Source of the DNA: Novimethylophilus kurashikiensis | Lineage (GTDB): Bacteria > Pseudomonadota > Gammaproteobacteria > Burkholderiales > Methylophilaceae | Direction: 5' to 3' | NCBI RefSeq assembly: GCF_003112435.1 | Contig: NZ_BDOQ01000001.1 | Location: 124,001 to 188,000 of the forward strand | DNA: 64,000 nt | Part shown: piece by piece, positions 1 to 8,952 of the stretch | Layout of the letters: every line of letters begins with the position of its first letter | Position numbering within the stretch: the stretch's first letter is position 1 | Made by a program: the position numbers and the translations under genes | The notes under the pieces: generated by a model | Databases searched by the model: none | What the model saw: the letters and a program-made list of their open reading frames with translations, nothing else | Told to the model about the DNA's origin: nothing

Positions 1-689
1 ATGCGGTTGAATGCGATAGAGGCTTCCCTGACTTCGCGCGGCCCAGGAGTTTCGGCCAGGGGTGGGTGCTTGAGATTGCTGCCGAGCGCATTGGCAGCCC
101 GGGCCAATTGGCGCAATGGCCTGGTCGTCATGAGCGCCACGATCCATGCAAAGACGGCCAAACCCGCCATGAAAGTAATCAGGTCGCGCATGAAGTTTCC
201 GCGGAAGGGCGGCGGCGGATGGTCGTGACGGGCGACATCGAGCTTGATGCGCGTGCCATCCTTTAATGCGGTGAACACGCTGATGCAATGCGGTTTATCC
301 TCAGGATGGGGGCCGGTGAAGGCGGGACAGTCCTTGTTTTCCTGGTCGACAATTTCAATAGGCCGATCGCTGCCGAGCTGCTGGCGCAGTTCCTGGGTGA
401 TTTCAGAATCCGGCGCCTGACCGACGACGCCGACGGTGGGCGCTAGATCGACGCGCAGGCCGTAGTTGGCATAGACCTGGGCAATGGCTTGGCGGGAAGC
501 TTGCGGTGCAGAGTCCAGCAATTGAATGGCTTGTTCGATGCGCTCTGCTGCGTGGTGGGTACGCAGGTGGGATTCCAGGTTCTTGCGTTCGGTGCCCGCC
601 AGGGTAAACACCAATGCGCCAGAAAGCATCGTTCCGCCGATGAGGATCAAAAAAGTTCGAACGGTAATCGAGTCGAGCGGATTCCACAT
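1..689 (-). CDS. Sensor histidine kinase, N-terminal part (cut by window edge)
   Basis: Inner-membrane sensor kinase of an OmpR/EnvZ-type two-component system; only about 229 N-terminal residues are inside the window. It begins MWNPLDSITVRTFLILIGG with a first transmembrane helix at about residues 10-27, a periplasmic region of roughly 120 residues, a second helix at about 165-185 ending in MTTRPLRQLARAA, then the start of a HAMP segment with the motif AFNRM at the edge. The H-box and ATPase domains lie outside. The ATG overlaps the stop of the upstream regulator by one base (TAATG), so the two are co-translated and the regulator at 689-1441 is its partner. The stimulus is unknown. Confidence 0.88.
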   Translation of the reverse strand, partial: MWNPLDSITVRTFLILIGGTMLSGALVFTLAGTERKNLESHLRTHHAAERIEQAIQLLDSAPQASRQAIAQVYANYGLRVDLAPTVGVVGQAPDSEITQELRQQLGSDRPIEIVDQENKDCPAFTGPHPEDKPHCISVFTALKDGTRIKLDVARHDHPPPPFRGNFMRDLITFMAGLAVFAWIVALMTTRPLRQLARAANALGSNLKHPPLAETPGPREVREASIAFNR

Positions 690-1441
690 TATCGATACTC
701 CACCTCAACCGGTACCGTCAGCACATAGCCCTCGCTGCGAACGGTCTTGATGATGGCGGGCGATTTGGCGTCGTCCTGCACTTTAAGCCGGATGCGGCTG
801 ACTTGCAGATCTATGGAACGATCGTAAGGGCCTGCTTCGCGCCCGTGCATCCAATCCATCAGTTGATCTCGGCTCAGCACCCGATTCGGATGGTCGAGAA
901 ATAGCTTGAGCAAGCGGAATTCGGCACCCGAGAGGGATACGACCACGTCGGTCGGACTGATTAAATGGCGGGCCATCAGGTCCAGTGCCCAACCTTGAAA
1001 ACGCAATCTTAAAGCTTCGCGTGATACCGGCTCCTGCACGGCGGCAGCGGCTGTCCGCCGCAATACGCTGCGAATGCGCGACAGCAGTTCCAGCGGTTCG
1101 AAAGGCTTACAGACGTAATCGTCCGCGCCGCTCTCTAGCCCGACGATGCGGTCGATGTGATGCGTCTTTGCTGTCAGCATGATGACGGGGATATTCGAAT
1201 CTTGGCGCAACTCTCGACAAAGCTCGATGCCGTTCCGGCCCGGCAAGTTGAGGTCGAGCACGATGAGGTCGTATGCGGACTGTTCTAGCCGATGAAACAT
1301 TTCCTCCCCGTCGCCGGCTTGCTGAGGATTCAACCCGTTTTGGCTGAGGAAGTCGGAAAGCAGCGCGCGAATATCCCGGTCGTCGTCCACGATCAGGATA
1401 CGCGGGCAATGCGACGGTTGTGGCGGTGTATTGAGGCTCAT
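689..1441 (-). CDS. OmpR-family response regulator
   Basis: DNA-binding response regulator of 250 residues. The receiver domain (about 13-130) has the acidic pair in LIVDDDRD, the phosphoacceptor Asp63 in VLDLNLPG, the Thr in MLTAK and the Lys in VCKPFEP. The C-terminal winged helix (about 150-245) carries SGAEFRLLKLF and ends RSEGYVLTVPVE, typical of the OmpR/PhoB class. It is the first gene of an operon with the kinase at 1-689 (one-base overlap). It diverges from the ammonium transporter across a 338-base gap. Its targets cannot be deduced from the sequence; OmpR, RstA and similar subfamilies are all possible. Confidence 0.93.
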   Translation of the reverse strand: MSLNTPPQPSHCPRILIVDDDRDIRALLSDFLSQNGLNPQQAGDGEEMFHRLEQSAYDLIVLDLNLPGRNGIELCRELRQDSNIPVIMLTAKTHHIDRIVGLESGADDYVCKPFEPLELLSRIRSVLRRTAAAAVQEPVSREALRLRFQGWALDLMARHLISPTDVVVSLSGAEFRLLKLFLDHPNRVLSRDQLMDWMHGREAGPYDRSIDLQVSRIRLKVQDDAKSPAIIKTVRSEGYVLTVPVEVEYR

Positions 1442-1779
1442 GGCAGTTGGATCCGTGGGCAGTCTTGTTGCTGCGCATCGACGAGTTCATTGAAGAGTTG
1501 CTGTCCCGCATACCGAGCACCAGCATAGGCGAACTATTTGAACAAGCACTTGTATCCGCGGTTTTTCCACAACGAGCATTTTTGTAATGTTTTGTATCAG
1601 TTGCTTGGTTGGGATGCACTACAAATGCCCAACAACGGGGCACCGAAATTGTGCAGTGATTCATAATGGTGCAAAAATAATGTTTGGTGAGGTTTTGTGT
1701 CTATTTAAAACAATGACTTATGTATTGGCTTGATTATTGCTAAATTGCACCGAAAAATTTTTTCGGAGGAGGCAGTCAA
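1442..1779. other. Divergent intergenic region between response regulator and amtB
   Basis: 338 bases with no credible gene. The right half is AT-rich and holds the sigma-54 promoter listed separately. NtrC-like half sites are visible: GCACC at 1640-1644 and TGGTGCA at 1667-1673, in inverted orientation but 22 to 23 bases apart, which is wider than the usual NtrC palindrome. I see no clear sigma-70 promoter for the regulator gene. Confidence 0.5.
1725..1741 (+). promoter_or_regulatory. Sigma-54 (RpoN) promoter of the ammonium transporter gene
   Basis: TTGGC at 1725-1729 and TTGCT at 1737-1741 give the diagnostic GG-N10-GC spacing (GG 1727-1728, GC 1739-1740) with the conserved flanking T residues. 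Transcription would start near 1752, about 28 bases before the TTG start codon at 1780. RpoN control of amt genes by the Ntr system is well established in Proteobacteria, so motif and neighbour agree. Confidence 0.75.
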
Positions 1780-2976
1780 TTGGATCATCCTAATAACGCA
1801 AACGACGTTCTATTTATTCTGCTGGGCGCCATCATGGTGCTCGCCATGCATGCCGGGTTTGCTTTTCTTGAGGTAGGCACGGTACGCAAGAAGAACCAGG
1901 TCAATGCCCTGGTCAAGATCATGGTGGACTTCTCGATTTCCGCCATCGCCTATTTCTTTATCGGTTATGGCGTCGCCTACGGCATCAGCTTCCTGCATGG
2001 AGCGGATGCGTTGGCGGCGAAAAACGGCTATGAACTGGTCAAGTTCTTCTTCCTGCTGACCTTTGCCGCGGCAATTCCAGCGATCATTTCCGGCGGTATC
2101 GCAGAGCGCATGAAGTTCAACCCGCAAATCGCAGCGACCTTCCTGTTGGTCGGCCTGGTATACCCATTCTTCGAGGGTATTGCCTGGAACAACCACTACG
2201 GCTTGCAGGATTGGCTCAAGGCCAGCTTCGGCGCTAACTTCCACGACTTTGCCGGCTCTGTCGTCGTGCATGCCATGGGCGGCTGGATCGCCATCGGCGC
2301 CGTGGTGATGCTGGGCGCCCGTCGCGGTCGATACAGCAAAGATGGCCGTTTGCATGCCTTCCCACCGTCCAACATTCCATTCCTTGCCCTGGGTTCGTGG
2401 ATTCTCACCGTGGGTTGGTTCGGCTTTAACGTGATGTCCGCGCAGACCCACGACGCCATCAACGGCCTAGTTGCGCTGAACTCGCTCATGGCACTGGTGG
2501 GCGGCACCCTCGCGGCGCTGGTATTCGGACGCAACGATCCTGGCTTTGTGCATAACGGCCCGTTGGCAGGCCTGGTGGCAGTGTGTGCTGGTTCCGACAT
2601 CATGCATCCGCTAGGCGCATTGGCGACCGGCCTGATTGCCGGCGGCCTCTTCGTCTGGGCATTTACCATGACGCAAAACCGCTGGAAGATCGACGACGTC
2701 TTAGGCGTATGGCCGCTGCATGGCCTTTGTGGTGCCTGGGGCGGCATTGCTGCCGGTATCTTCGGCGCCAAGGCGTTAGGCGGTATCGGCGGTGTAAGTC
2801 TGGGTGCCCAAATTGTCGGCACCTTGCTTGGCATCGCCATTGCGCTTGCGGCTGGATTTGCTGTCTACGGCGGCCTGAAGAAGCTGATCGGCATCCGGTT
2901 GGATGCCGAAGAAGAATTCGACGGGGCGGATTTGTCGATTCACAAGATTACGGCTACGCCTGAATCGGATGAGTGA
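1780..2976 (+). CDS. amtB: Ammonium transporter, Amt family
   Basis: Inner-membrane channel that takes up ammonium. 398 residues, about 11 transmembrane helices. The recruitment/pore residues are present: Trp136 (GIAWNNHYG), the Asp156...His164 pair in DFAGSVVVHAMGG, FGFNVMSA near 214-221, and the second pore histidine His314 in WPLHGLCGAWGG. It starts at a TTG preceded by GGAGGAGG eight bases upstream; no ATG gives a better start. Unlike E. coli AmtB, no cleavable signal peptide is seen at the N-terminus. No glnK lies next to it, which is unusual but not rare. It is expressed from a sigma-54 promoter and followed by an intrinsic terminator, so it is a single-gene unit. Confidence 0.95.
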   Translation: MDHPNNANDVLFILLGAIMVLAMHAGFAFLEVGTVRKKNQVNALVKIMVDFSISAIAYFFIGYGVAYGISFLHGADALAAKNGYELVKFFFLLTFAAAIPAIISGGIAERMKFNPQIAATFLLVGLVYPFFEGIAWNNHYGLQDWLKASFGANFHDFAGSVVVHAMGGWIAIGAVVMLGARRGRYSKDGRLHAFPPSNIPFLALGSWILTVGWFGFNVMSAQTHDAINGLVALNSLMALVGGTLAALVFGRNDPGFVHNGPLAGLVAVCAGSDIMHPLGALATGLIAGGLFVWAFTMTQNRWKIDDVLGVWPLHGLCGAWGGIAAGIFGAKALGGIGGVSLGAQIVGTLLGIAIALAAGFAVYGGLKKLIGIRLDAEEEFDGADLSIHKITATPESDE

Positions 2977-3062
2977 TTGACGATAATTCCAAGAGCAAAC
3001 ACTATAGTGTCGGAATAAATAAAATCCATCAGGCGGCAATTGAAGGTCTGAAGGTGCGATGT

Positions 3063-3093
3063 AAAAATGGCTCGGGTACCCGGGCCATTTTTT
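3063..3093 (+). terminator. Intrinsic terminator of amtB
   Basis: A 14-base stem (3063-3076 with 3079-3092, one G-U pair) around a TA centre, ending in a T run at 3088-3093. It lies 87 bases after the amtB stop. The A run on the left could let it act in both directions. Confidence 0.8.
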
Positions 3094-3246
3094 ATGGCTG
3101 AGCTGCACAGTACTAGCTGTCACATGTTTCACCTCAGTAGATCATTAAATGACTGATGTAATTCAACAATGGATGTTACATAAGCAAAAATCTAAAACTC
3201 TGGTTAAGATTCTTGCATGTAATTTCATGACACAGGCTGACCTAGC

Positions 3247-4620
3247 ATGTCTGACAGAACTCATGTTCCGTTTGAAGTGAAACCCTCTTTTCTCCTCCTT
3301 TTTTTCGCGATCTTAATCGTCATCATCTCAGCGACCGATGCTCAAATAAGCTTTAACAGAATGATTGCGATGACTGACGCTCGCGCAAAGGCGAGATCAT
3401 CAAGACTCGATCTGGAACACGTACTCTCGCTCTTCAAGGATCTAGAAACAGGCAGTCGAGGCTTTGTCATGACGGGGCTGGAAGAGTATCTAGAGCCTTA
3501 TGCCATGGCAAAGGAACAACTGCCTAGTGCGTATAGTCACCTGAAGAACCAATTTAAAAGCGATCAATTGCCGGCTGGGTTTACCTGGAATGAACTGGAT
3601 GGATTGGTAGAGCATCGATTTGAAATCTCGCAAAGGATGGTCGAGAAACGACTGGAACTTGGTGCGGGAGTATTTCAAGAAGTTGCTCTGTTTAATGAAG
3701 GCAGAAAAACAATGGATAAGATTAGAGGGAAGTTTTCCCAACTAGACTTATTCCAAGATTCACGAATCAATAATCTGAATGATTCAGTCCATAAATTAAG
3801 GACGCAGGCAGAAACATTTTCCTGGATTGCTGCTGGCATTACTGCATTGATGGTCGGGCTCGCCCTTTTTTTGCTTGTCCATGAAAGGAAGGCCCGTACA
3901 AAGCTGGAATGGGAACTACTGGAATCCAACCAACGGCTGGAGGTTAAGGTCTCCGAGAGAACAAAAGATTTATCCGAGGCTAAAGCGAGAATTTCAGAGT
4001 TTGCCTTGGTTCAGGAGAATGCAATTGAAGAGGAACGGCGACGGTTGGCGAGGGAAGTGCATGACCAAATCGGACAAATATTCACGGCTATTAAATTAAT
4101 TATCGGCTCAGTACAAGAAAATGCCCTTCCAGAAGGGCAATACAAAGTCCTTCAGAGTGCTTTGGAAAGCGGGATAAGCAGCACAAGAAAAATCACGGCT
4201 GAATTGAGGCCTCCATTATTGGATGATCTGGGGTTAGAGGCGGCACTAGATTCCTACATTGGGCAATTTGCATCCAGCGCAGGTTATCAATATGAGGTCG
4301 AAATAAAAGATGTTGATAAACTGACTGAAACCCAAGCGTTGACCATATTCAGAATTACCCAAGAGGCTATCTCCAATATCATCAAATATGCCCGTGCAGC
4401 CAATGTCGTGATCAACGGTTTGGCGGTTGATGGCTTTTACGAATTCAAAATAAGTGATGATGGAGACGGTTTTGAATTCGACTCGCGTCGACCAGGTGCC
4501 TTAGGGCTGATTGCGATGCAAGAGCGGGCCAACTTATTGAATGGGGATTGCAAGATTGAATCAAGGTTGACTCAAGGTACAACAGTAACTATTCACCTGC
4601 CCCTAGCTACGGACGTGTAA
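3247..4620 (+). CDS. CHASE3-domain sensor histidine kinase, NarX/DegS class
   Basis: Membrane sensor kinase of 457 residues. A transmembrane helix at about 13-32 is followed by a periplasmic CHASE3-like domain (about 35-185, motif LFKDLETGSRGFVMTG), a second helix near 195-213, and a coiled-coil linker. The HisKA_3 box EEERRRLAREVHDQIGQIF places the phosphorylated histidine at His272. The ATPase domain has the N-box TQEAISNIIKYARAANV and G-boxes ISDDGDGFEF and GALGLIAMQERA. The NarL-type regulator starts four bases after its stop, so they form a pair. The gene and the next three are clearly more AT-rich than their surroundings. The CHASE3 ligand is unknown. Confidence 0.92.
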   Translation: MSDRTHVPFEVKPSFLLLFFAILIVIISATDAQISFNRMIAMTDARAKARSSRLDLEHVLSLFKDLETGSRGFVMTGLEEYLEPYAMAKEQLPSAYSHLKNQFKSDQLPAGFTWNELDGLVEHRFEISQRMVEKRLELGAGVFQEVALFNEGRKTMDKIRGKFSQLDLFQDSRINNLNDSVHKLRTQAETFSWIAAGITALMVGLALFLLVHERKARTKLEWELLESNQRLEVKVSERTKDLSEAKARISEFALVQENAIEEERRRLAREVHDQIGQIFTAIKLIIGSVQENALPEGQYKVLQSALESGISSTRKITAELRPPLLDDLGLEAALDSYIGQFASSAGYQYEVEIKDVDKLTETQALTIFRITQEAISNIIKYARAANVVINGLAVDGFYEFKISDDGDGFEFDSRRPGALGLIAMQERANLLNGDCKIESRLTQGTTVTIHLPLATDV

Positions 4621-4623
4621 ATT

Positions 4624-5262
4624 ATGAATGTGCTGATTGTCGAGGATCATCCCATTTTTAGGATCGGTGTGCGGCAATTACTTGTACAGCGATGGCCGAA
4701 TGCTCAGATTGAAGAGGCTGCAAATCTCAATGATGCAATAACCGATCTTAAAACCCATGAATGGCACATCGGCTTGGTTGACCTCAACCTTCCGGATGCC
4801 AATGGGGTAGAGATCATTACCAAGTTATTGAAATCCCAACCTCAATTAAAAATTCTAGTACTTAGTATGAACAGCGATGTTTTTTACGCACAACGCGTTC
4901 TACAGTTTGGCGCCATGGGGTACTTGGATAAGAGCCAAGCAACTACAGATCTTATTACGGCGATAGAGAGAATCATGAATGGAGGACGTTACGTATCGCC
5001 GTCATTGGCTGAGCACTTGGTGAAAAACGTGACAGGTATGCACCACCCACAACTACATGAATCGTTATCTGATCAGGAATATCGAGTCATGATGCAATTG
5101 GCAATGGGCAAAAGAATCAACGAAATTGCAGAAGGAATGAATTTATCCTCAAAAACGATCAGTACTTATCGGTCCAGAGTGCTGGAAAAACTAGACATTG
5201 CAAGCAATGCTGAGCTAGCCGCGTATTGCATTTATCATGGGCTATTGACCGAGCAGTATTGA
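4624..5262 (+). CDS. NarL/FixJ-family response regulator
   Basis: 212-residue transcriptional regulator, partner of the kinase at 3247-4620. The receiver has MNVLIVEDHP at the N-terminus, phosphoacceptor Asp53 (LVDLNLPDANG), Ser81 and Lys103 (YLDKSQ). The C-terminal LuxR-type helix-turn-helix (about 145-205) reads SDQEYRVMMQLAMGKRINEI then SSKTISTYRSRVLEKL. The downstream gene begins 127 bases later, so the cyclic-di-GMP genes may be in the same transcript or may be a target; the sequence does not decide. Low GC suggests it came in with its neighbours. Confidence 0.93.
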   Translation: MNVLIVEDHPIFRIGVRQLLVQRWPNAQIEEAANLNDAITDLKTHEWHIGLVDLNLPDANGVEIITKLLKSQPQLKILVLSMNSDVFYAQRVLQFGAMGYLDKSQATTDLITAIERIMNGGRYVSPSLAEHLVKNVTGMHHPQLHESLSDQEYRVMMQLAMGKRINEIAEGMNLSSKTISTYRSRVLEKLDIASNAELAAYCIYHGLLTEQY

Positions 5263-5389
5263 AATATTGTAGGTAAAACCCTACATAAAAATCATCTACC
5301 ACTTACATCCATATCAGGGCTATCTGCTAACAGCTGAACAATAAAACTTCAACAATTCGAGGTATATAAACGGGCCTTAGGGGCGCACC

Positions 5390-7567
5390 ATGAATCTCGT
5401 TATTGTTGAAGACTCCGAACTCATTCTTTCGCAACTACTCAGAATCATCCATGAGCAGCCAAGAATTAAAATCACTGGTCTTGCCAAGACAGAAGATGAG
5501 GCTATTTCCCTCATCAAGGCAACCAGTCCAGATGCAATCCTGCTCGATTTAGGGCTGGCTCCCGGTAGCGGGCTACGCGTCCTTGAGGCCATAAGAGGCT
5601 TTGGAAGTGGTGCTCGAGTCCTCGTTCTCACCAATAATTCAAACGAACATATAAGGCGAGTGTGCACCCAATACGGCATCAGTGGTTTCTATGACAAAAG
5701 CCAGGAAGCTTATGCGTGTCTGGACAAATTATTCTCTTTTCTCCCCCAGTTGCCTGACAATGAGGTAGAACGTTTATTAAGGCTACAATCGACCCAGTTA
5801 CTCGATACTCCAGAGCAAGAGGTCTACGACAATATTACTAAGCTGGCATGCCGTGTAACAGGTATGTCGGCATCCATGATCACGCTCGTGGATAAGGATC
5901 GGCAGTGGTTTTTGTCGCGGGTGGGAGTCGATACCAAAGAGACTTCCCGCACAGTCGCATTTTGTGCTCATGCCATTCTGCAGCAAGAAATCCTGGAAGT
6001 TAAAAATGCAAAGGATGATGTGAGGTTCAATGATAATCCACTGGTCATTGGCGCTCCTTACATCCGATTTTACGCAGGTGTCCCGCTTATTTTGTCTTCA
6101 GGAGAGGCGTTGGGAACACTTTGTGTCCTTGATACTAAACCGAATGAATTAAATACACATCAGAGGGAAGCTCTCAAAACGCTTGCAAGAAGTGCCCTAA
6201 GCGAAATTGAACTTCATATGCAACTCGTTGAGTTGGAAAAGGAAGTAACCCGCAGGAAATTAGCGGAAGAACACATCAAGCACCTTTCAACGCGCGATCC
6301 CCTCACAGCGCTTCCTAATCGATCAGCCTTCCGTGAAAGTTTGTCCCAGCAACTAAAAGTAGATAAGGCAAGGTGTGCTGTTATCTATATCAATCCAGAT
6401 CGATTCAAGCTCATCAACGATACCCTCGGCCATGATGCTGGAGATGATCTATTGTCTGGCATTGCACACAGACTTACGCAACTGTTATCCGACACCAATC
6501 TTATTGCCAGGATCGGAAGTGACGAATTTGCCGTTATTGCTACCGATGTATCTGGAGCACATGAGGCTTCACTCATTGCCGAAAATATCGTTGCCTCGTT
6601 GGCGGTGCCTTTTGAACTAAAGGGCAGGCAAGTTTTTCTGGAAGTCAGCATAGGCATCTCCTTATCCCCGGATGATGGAGAATCCCCCGAATCTCTGGCT
6701 CGTCGTGCGGATCTCGCGCTTTATCATGCTAAACATCTGGGCGGAAACAGAATCTGCATCTATTCCAGCGATCTCAATGACTATGCACAAGATACGATTG
6801 CTTTAGAAACCAATCTTCGCTTGGCCATAGATCGGAATGAGTTGGAAGTTTATTACCAGCCTCAAGTATCACTTATATCTTCAAAGGTATCGGGTGTGGA
6901 GGCACTTGTACGGTGGAACCATCCACACTTTGGCCTGACTTCCCCGCAAGTTTTCATTCCTTTGGCAGAAGAGCGCGGTCTTATCCAGGCGATTGGTCAT
7001 TTTGTTCTTGATAGTGCACTACAACAACTGACGCTTTGGGATAAAGACGGTATGGTCATCCCCAAGGTTGCGATCAATGTTTCCGCCTTGGAGTTGAAGC
7101 CAGGCTATGTAGATGCGATTCAAGCTGCGCTTACAAAATATCAAATCAGACCTTCCCGCCTAGAGCTAGAAATCACGGAGTCTGTACTGGTCTCTGATGG
7201 GGTCGAAACCATGCAGATACTGGAGCATCTTCGAGGGTTAGGTATTACAATCGCGGTCGATGATTTTGGGGTTGGATATTCATCGTTAGGGCAACTAAGA
7301 AGACTTCCAATTGATGCACTCAAAGTCGATAAAAGTTTTATCGACAACATCCACAACGATGCCGAAGATGAAGCAATTGTGAATGCCATTGTGACCATGG
7401 CACGAGCTTTGGGCCTGAGAACCATCGCTGAAGGCGCGGAAACAGATCAACAGTTATCCAGTATTGAAAAGTTGGAGTGCGATTGCGTCCAAGGCTATGT
7501 GTTAGGAAAGCCCATGTCATCAACTGAGCTTTCTAAATGGATGAATTTCAATCCGGTCGTGAACTAA
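5390..7567 (+). CDS. REC-GAF-GGDEF-EAL cyclic-di-GMP phosphodiesterase
   Basis: Cytoplasmic four-domain protein of 725 residues. A receiver domain (1-118, Asp53 in LLDLGLAPGSG) is followed by a GAF domain (about 135-280, CAHAILQQEI and FYAGVPLIL), a GGDEF domain (about 300-455) and an EAL domain (about 470-720). The GGDEF signature is altered to GSDEF near residue 375 and there is no RxxD inhibitory site, so cyclase activity is doubtful. The EAL domain keeps all its catalytic residues: EALVRW, INVSA, ITES, VDDFG, KVDKSF, AEGAE and QGY. I infer a phosphodiesterase whose input is phosphorylation, probably by the kinase two genes upstream. It could still be a weak cyclase. Confidence 0.92.
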   Translation: MNLVIVEDSELILSQLLRIIHEQPRIKITGLAKTEDEAISLIKATSPDAILLDLGLAPGSGLRVLEAIRGFGSGARVLVLTNNSNEHIRRVCTQYGISGFYDKSQEAYACLDKLFSFLPQLPDNEVERLLRLQSTQLLDTPEQEVYDNITKLACRVTGMSASMITLVDKDRQWFLSRVGVDTKETSRTVAFCAHAILQQEILEVKNAKDDVRFNDNPLVIGAPYIRFYAGVPLILSSGEALGTLCVLDTKPNELNTHQREALKTLARSALSEIELHMQLVELEKEVTRRKLAEEHIKHLSTRDPLTALPNRSAFRESLSQQLKVDKARCAVIYINPDRFKLINDTLGHDAGDDLLSGIAHRLTQLLSDTNLIARIGSDEFAVIATDVSGAHEASLIAENIVASLAVPFELKGRQVFLEVSIGISLSPDDGESPESLARRADLALYHAKHLGGNRICIYSSDLNDYAQDTIALETNLRLAIDRNELEVYYQPQVSLISSKVSGVEALVRWNHPHFGLTSPQVFIPLAEERGLIQAIGHFVLDSALQQLTLWDKDGMVIPKVAINVSALELKPGYVDAIQAALTKYQIRPSRLELEITESVLVSDGVETMQILEHLRGLGITIAVDDFGVGYSSLGQLRRLPIDALKVDKSFIDNIHNDAEDEAIVNAIVTMARALGLRTIAEGAETDQQLSSIEKLECDCVQGYVLGKPMSSTELSKWMNFNPVVN

Positions 7568-7624
7568 ACCTGCAAAGAATGAAAGAAATACCTTCTTTTC
7601 CTTCATGATGCGCAAGGAGATGAG

Positions 7625-8650
7625 ATGCAGCACGAGCAGTTATTAGATGTCATAAAGATTCAATCCGAAATAGCTCAGTCAGGTCTTGATTTGGGTAGTG
7701 TGATGTCCATTGTTGTGAATCGTACTTCTTCACTGATAGGTGCAGACGGCGCAGCTATTGAGCTAGCCGAAGGCAATGAAATGGTTTACCGGGCGACTTC
7801 CGGACTTGCTAATCAATATTTAGGCTTGCGTCTTAAACGTGAGGAAAGCTTGTCTGGAATGTGCGTTCGTCAAAACACAACGTTACTCTGTGAGGATGCA
7901 AACAACGATTGGCGCGTGAATAGGCAAGCTTGTGAAAAAATAGGGCTCAGATCGATGATTGTGATGCCTCTTTCCCATAAAGGAGAGGCGGTGGGCGTAC
8001 TTAAAGCGATGTCTACTCAGGTCAGTAGATTTTCTGGCGAGGATATAAAGCTGCTTGAGTTGCTATCTGAACTCGTCGCTGCTGCTATGTTTTATTCAGC
8101 AAAGTACGACACGAACGAACTCTTCTACCAAGCAACGCATGATGGACTGACTGGATTAGCCAATAGATCTTTGTTCATGGATCGATTGAGAAATGAAATC
8201 TCGCAAGCATCAAGAAGTGAAAAAAGCGTTGGCGTACTTATCATGGACATGAATGGCCTCAAAGAAGTGAATGACACCTATGGCCATAGTGTTGGCGATG
8301 CCATCATCAAGGAGTTCTCCTCAAGAATCAAAGCCTGTGCTCGAGAAAATGATACTGTGGCAAGGTTGGGCGGCGATGAATTCGGGTCTATTCTTTCGCC
8401 AGTATCTTGTACTCAAGGTATTGAGAAGACGATAGCTCGAATGCATGAAGAAATTTCCAGGCCTTTCACTTACGAAGACCGTACCTATGAATTAAGCGCT
8501 TGCATAGGAGCCACCCATTGCCCAACGGATGGTTGTGATATTTCAACTTTGTTGGAGTTGGCAGATCAACGCATGTACGACCAGAAGCGCAATCATTACC
8601 AACTCAAGCGATCTTATCGTAATCAATCGAATTACTCATTTGAGGCGTAA
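7625..8650 (+). CDS. GAF-GGDEF diguanylate cyclase
   Basis: Cytoplasmic diguanylate cyclase of 341 residues. The N-terminal GAF domain (about 10-165) contains SLSGMCVRQN and LRSMIVMPL. The GGDEF domain (about 175-335) has DMNGLKEVNDTYGH, an intact signature GGDEF near 249-253 and an RxxD inhibitory site (REND) five residues before it, so it should make cyclic-di-GMP and be product-inhibited. The ATG at 7625 follows AAGGAGA. It lies 57 bases after the phosphodiesterase gene and is probably co-transcribed; the two give opposing activities in one operon. Confidence 0.92.
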   Translation: MQHEQLLDVIKIQSEIAQSGLDLGSVMSIVVNRTSSLIGADGAAIELAEGNEMVYRATSGLANQYLGLRLKREESLSGMCVRQNTTLLCEDANNDWRVNRQACEKIGLRSMIVMPLSHKGEAVGVLKAMSTQVSRFSGEDIKLLELLSELVAAAMFYSAKYDTNELFYQATHDGLTGLANRSLFMDRLRNEISQASRSEKSVGVLIMDMNGLKEVNDTYGHSVGDAIIKEFSSRIKACARENDTVARLGGDEFGSILSPVSCTQGIEKTIARMHEEISRPFTYEDRTYELSACIGATHCPTDGCDISTLLELADQRMYDQKRNHYQLKRSYRNQSNYSFEA

Positions 8651-8952
8651 AGCGGACATTCAATTGGCTGCATACGCAACCATTGAATGGGCGGATGTCC
8701 TCTACTCATAGCTTGTCAGTTCAGTCCATGTTCGACTGATCGTCAGCACCTCCTCCGTCTTCTGCATGCATGATGAGGGGGCCGGAATATCCTCAATCGC
8801 TCTCCGGAACTGTTCCTCACTGTTACGGGGCGCCTTCTCTGTAAAGGGATGAAGGATGTTGGAAGGTGAACTGGCGCGAAGCGGTTACTCTATGAAGTAA
8901 GCACCGCACTCATACCGTTAGTTTATAAAGACGCGTTCCACCGATTAAAGAC
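8651..8952. other. Intergenic region with a possible gene remnant
   Basis: No complete gene. An imperfect inverted repeat follows the cyclase stop (8653-8700, GGACAT paired with ATGTCC and CATTCAAT with ATTGAATG) but it lacks a T run. On the minus strand a reading frame is open from about 8870 to a stop at 8702 and gives a protein-like tail ending EELTSYE-type residues (readable segment NSEEQFRRAIEDIPAPSS), but it has no start codon at its head. It may be the decayed end of a gene. Otherwise nothing is recognisable. Confidence 0.3.

Noticed and set aside
403-708. Arg/Pro-rich minus-strand frame over the histidine kinase start
   Set aside because: It is a frame-shifted shadow of the true kinase gene at 1-689, which begins at the TAATG junction and reads as a proper membrane sensor.
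1107-1664. 185-residue minus-strand frame crossing the regulator and its upstream region
   Set aside because: It overlaps most of the response regulator in another frame and has no domain or ribosome site.
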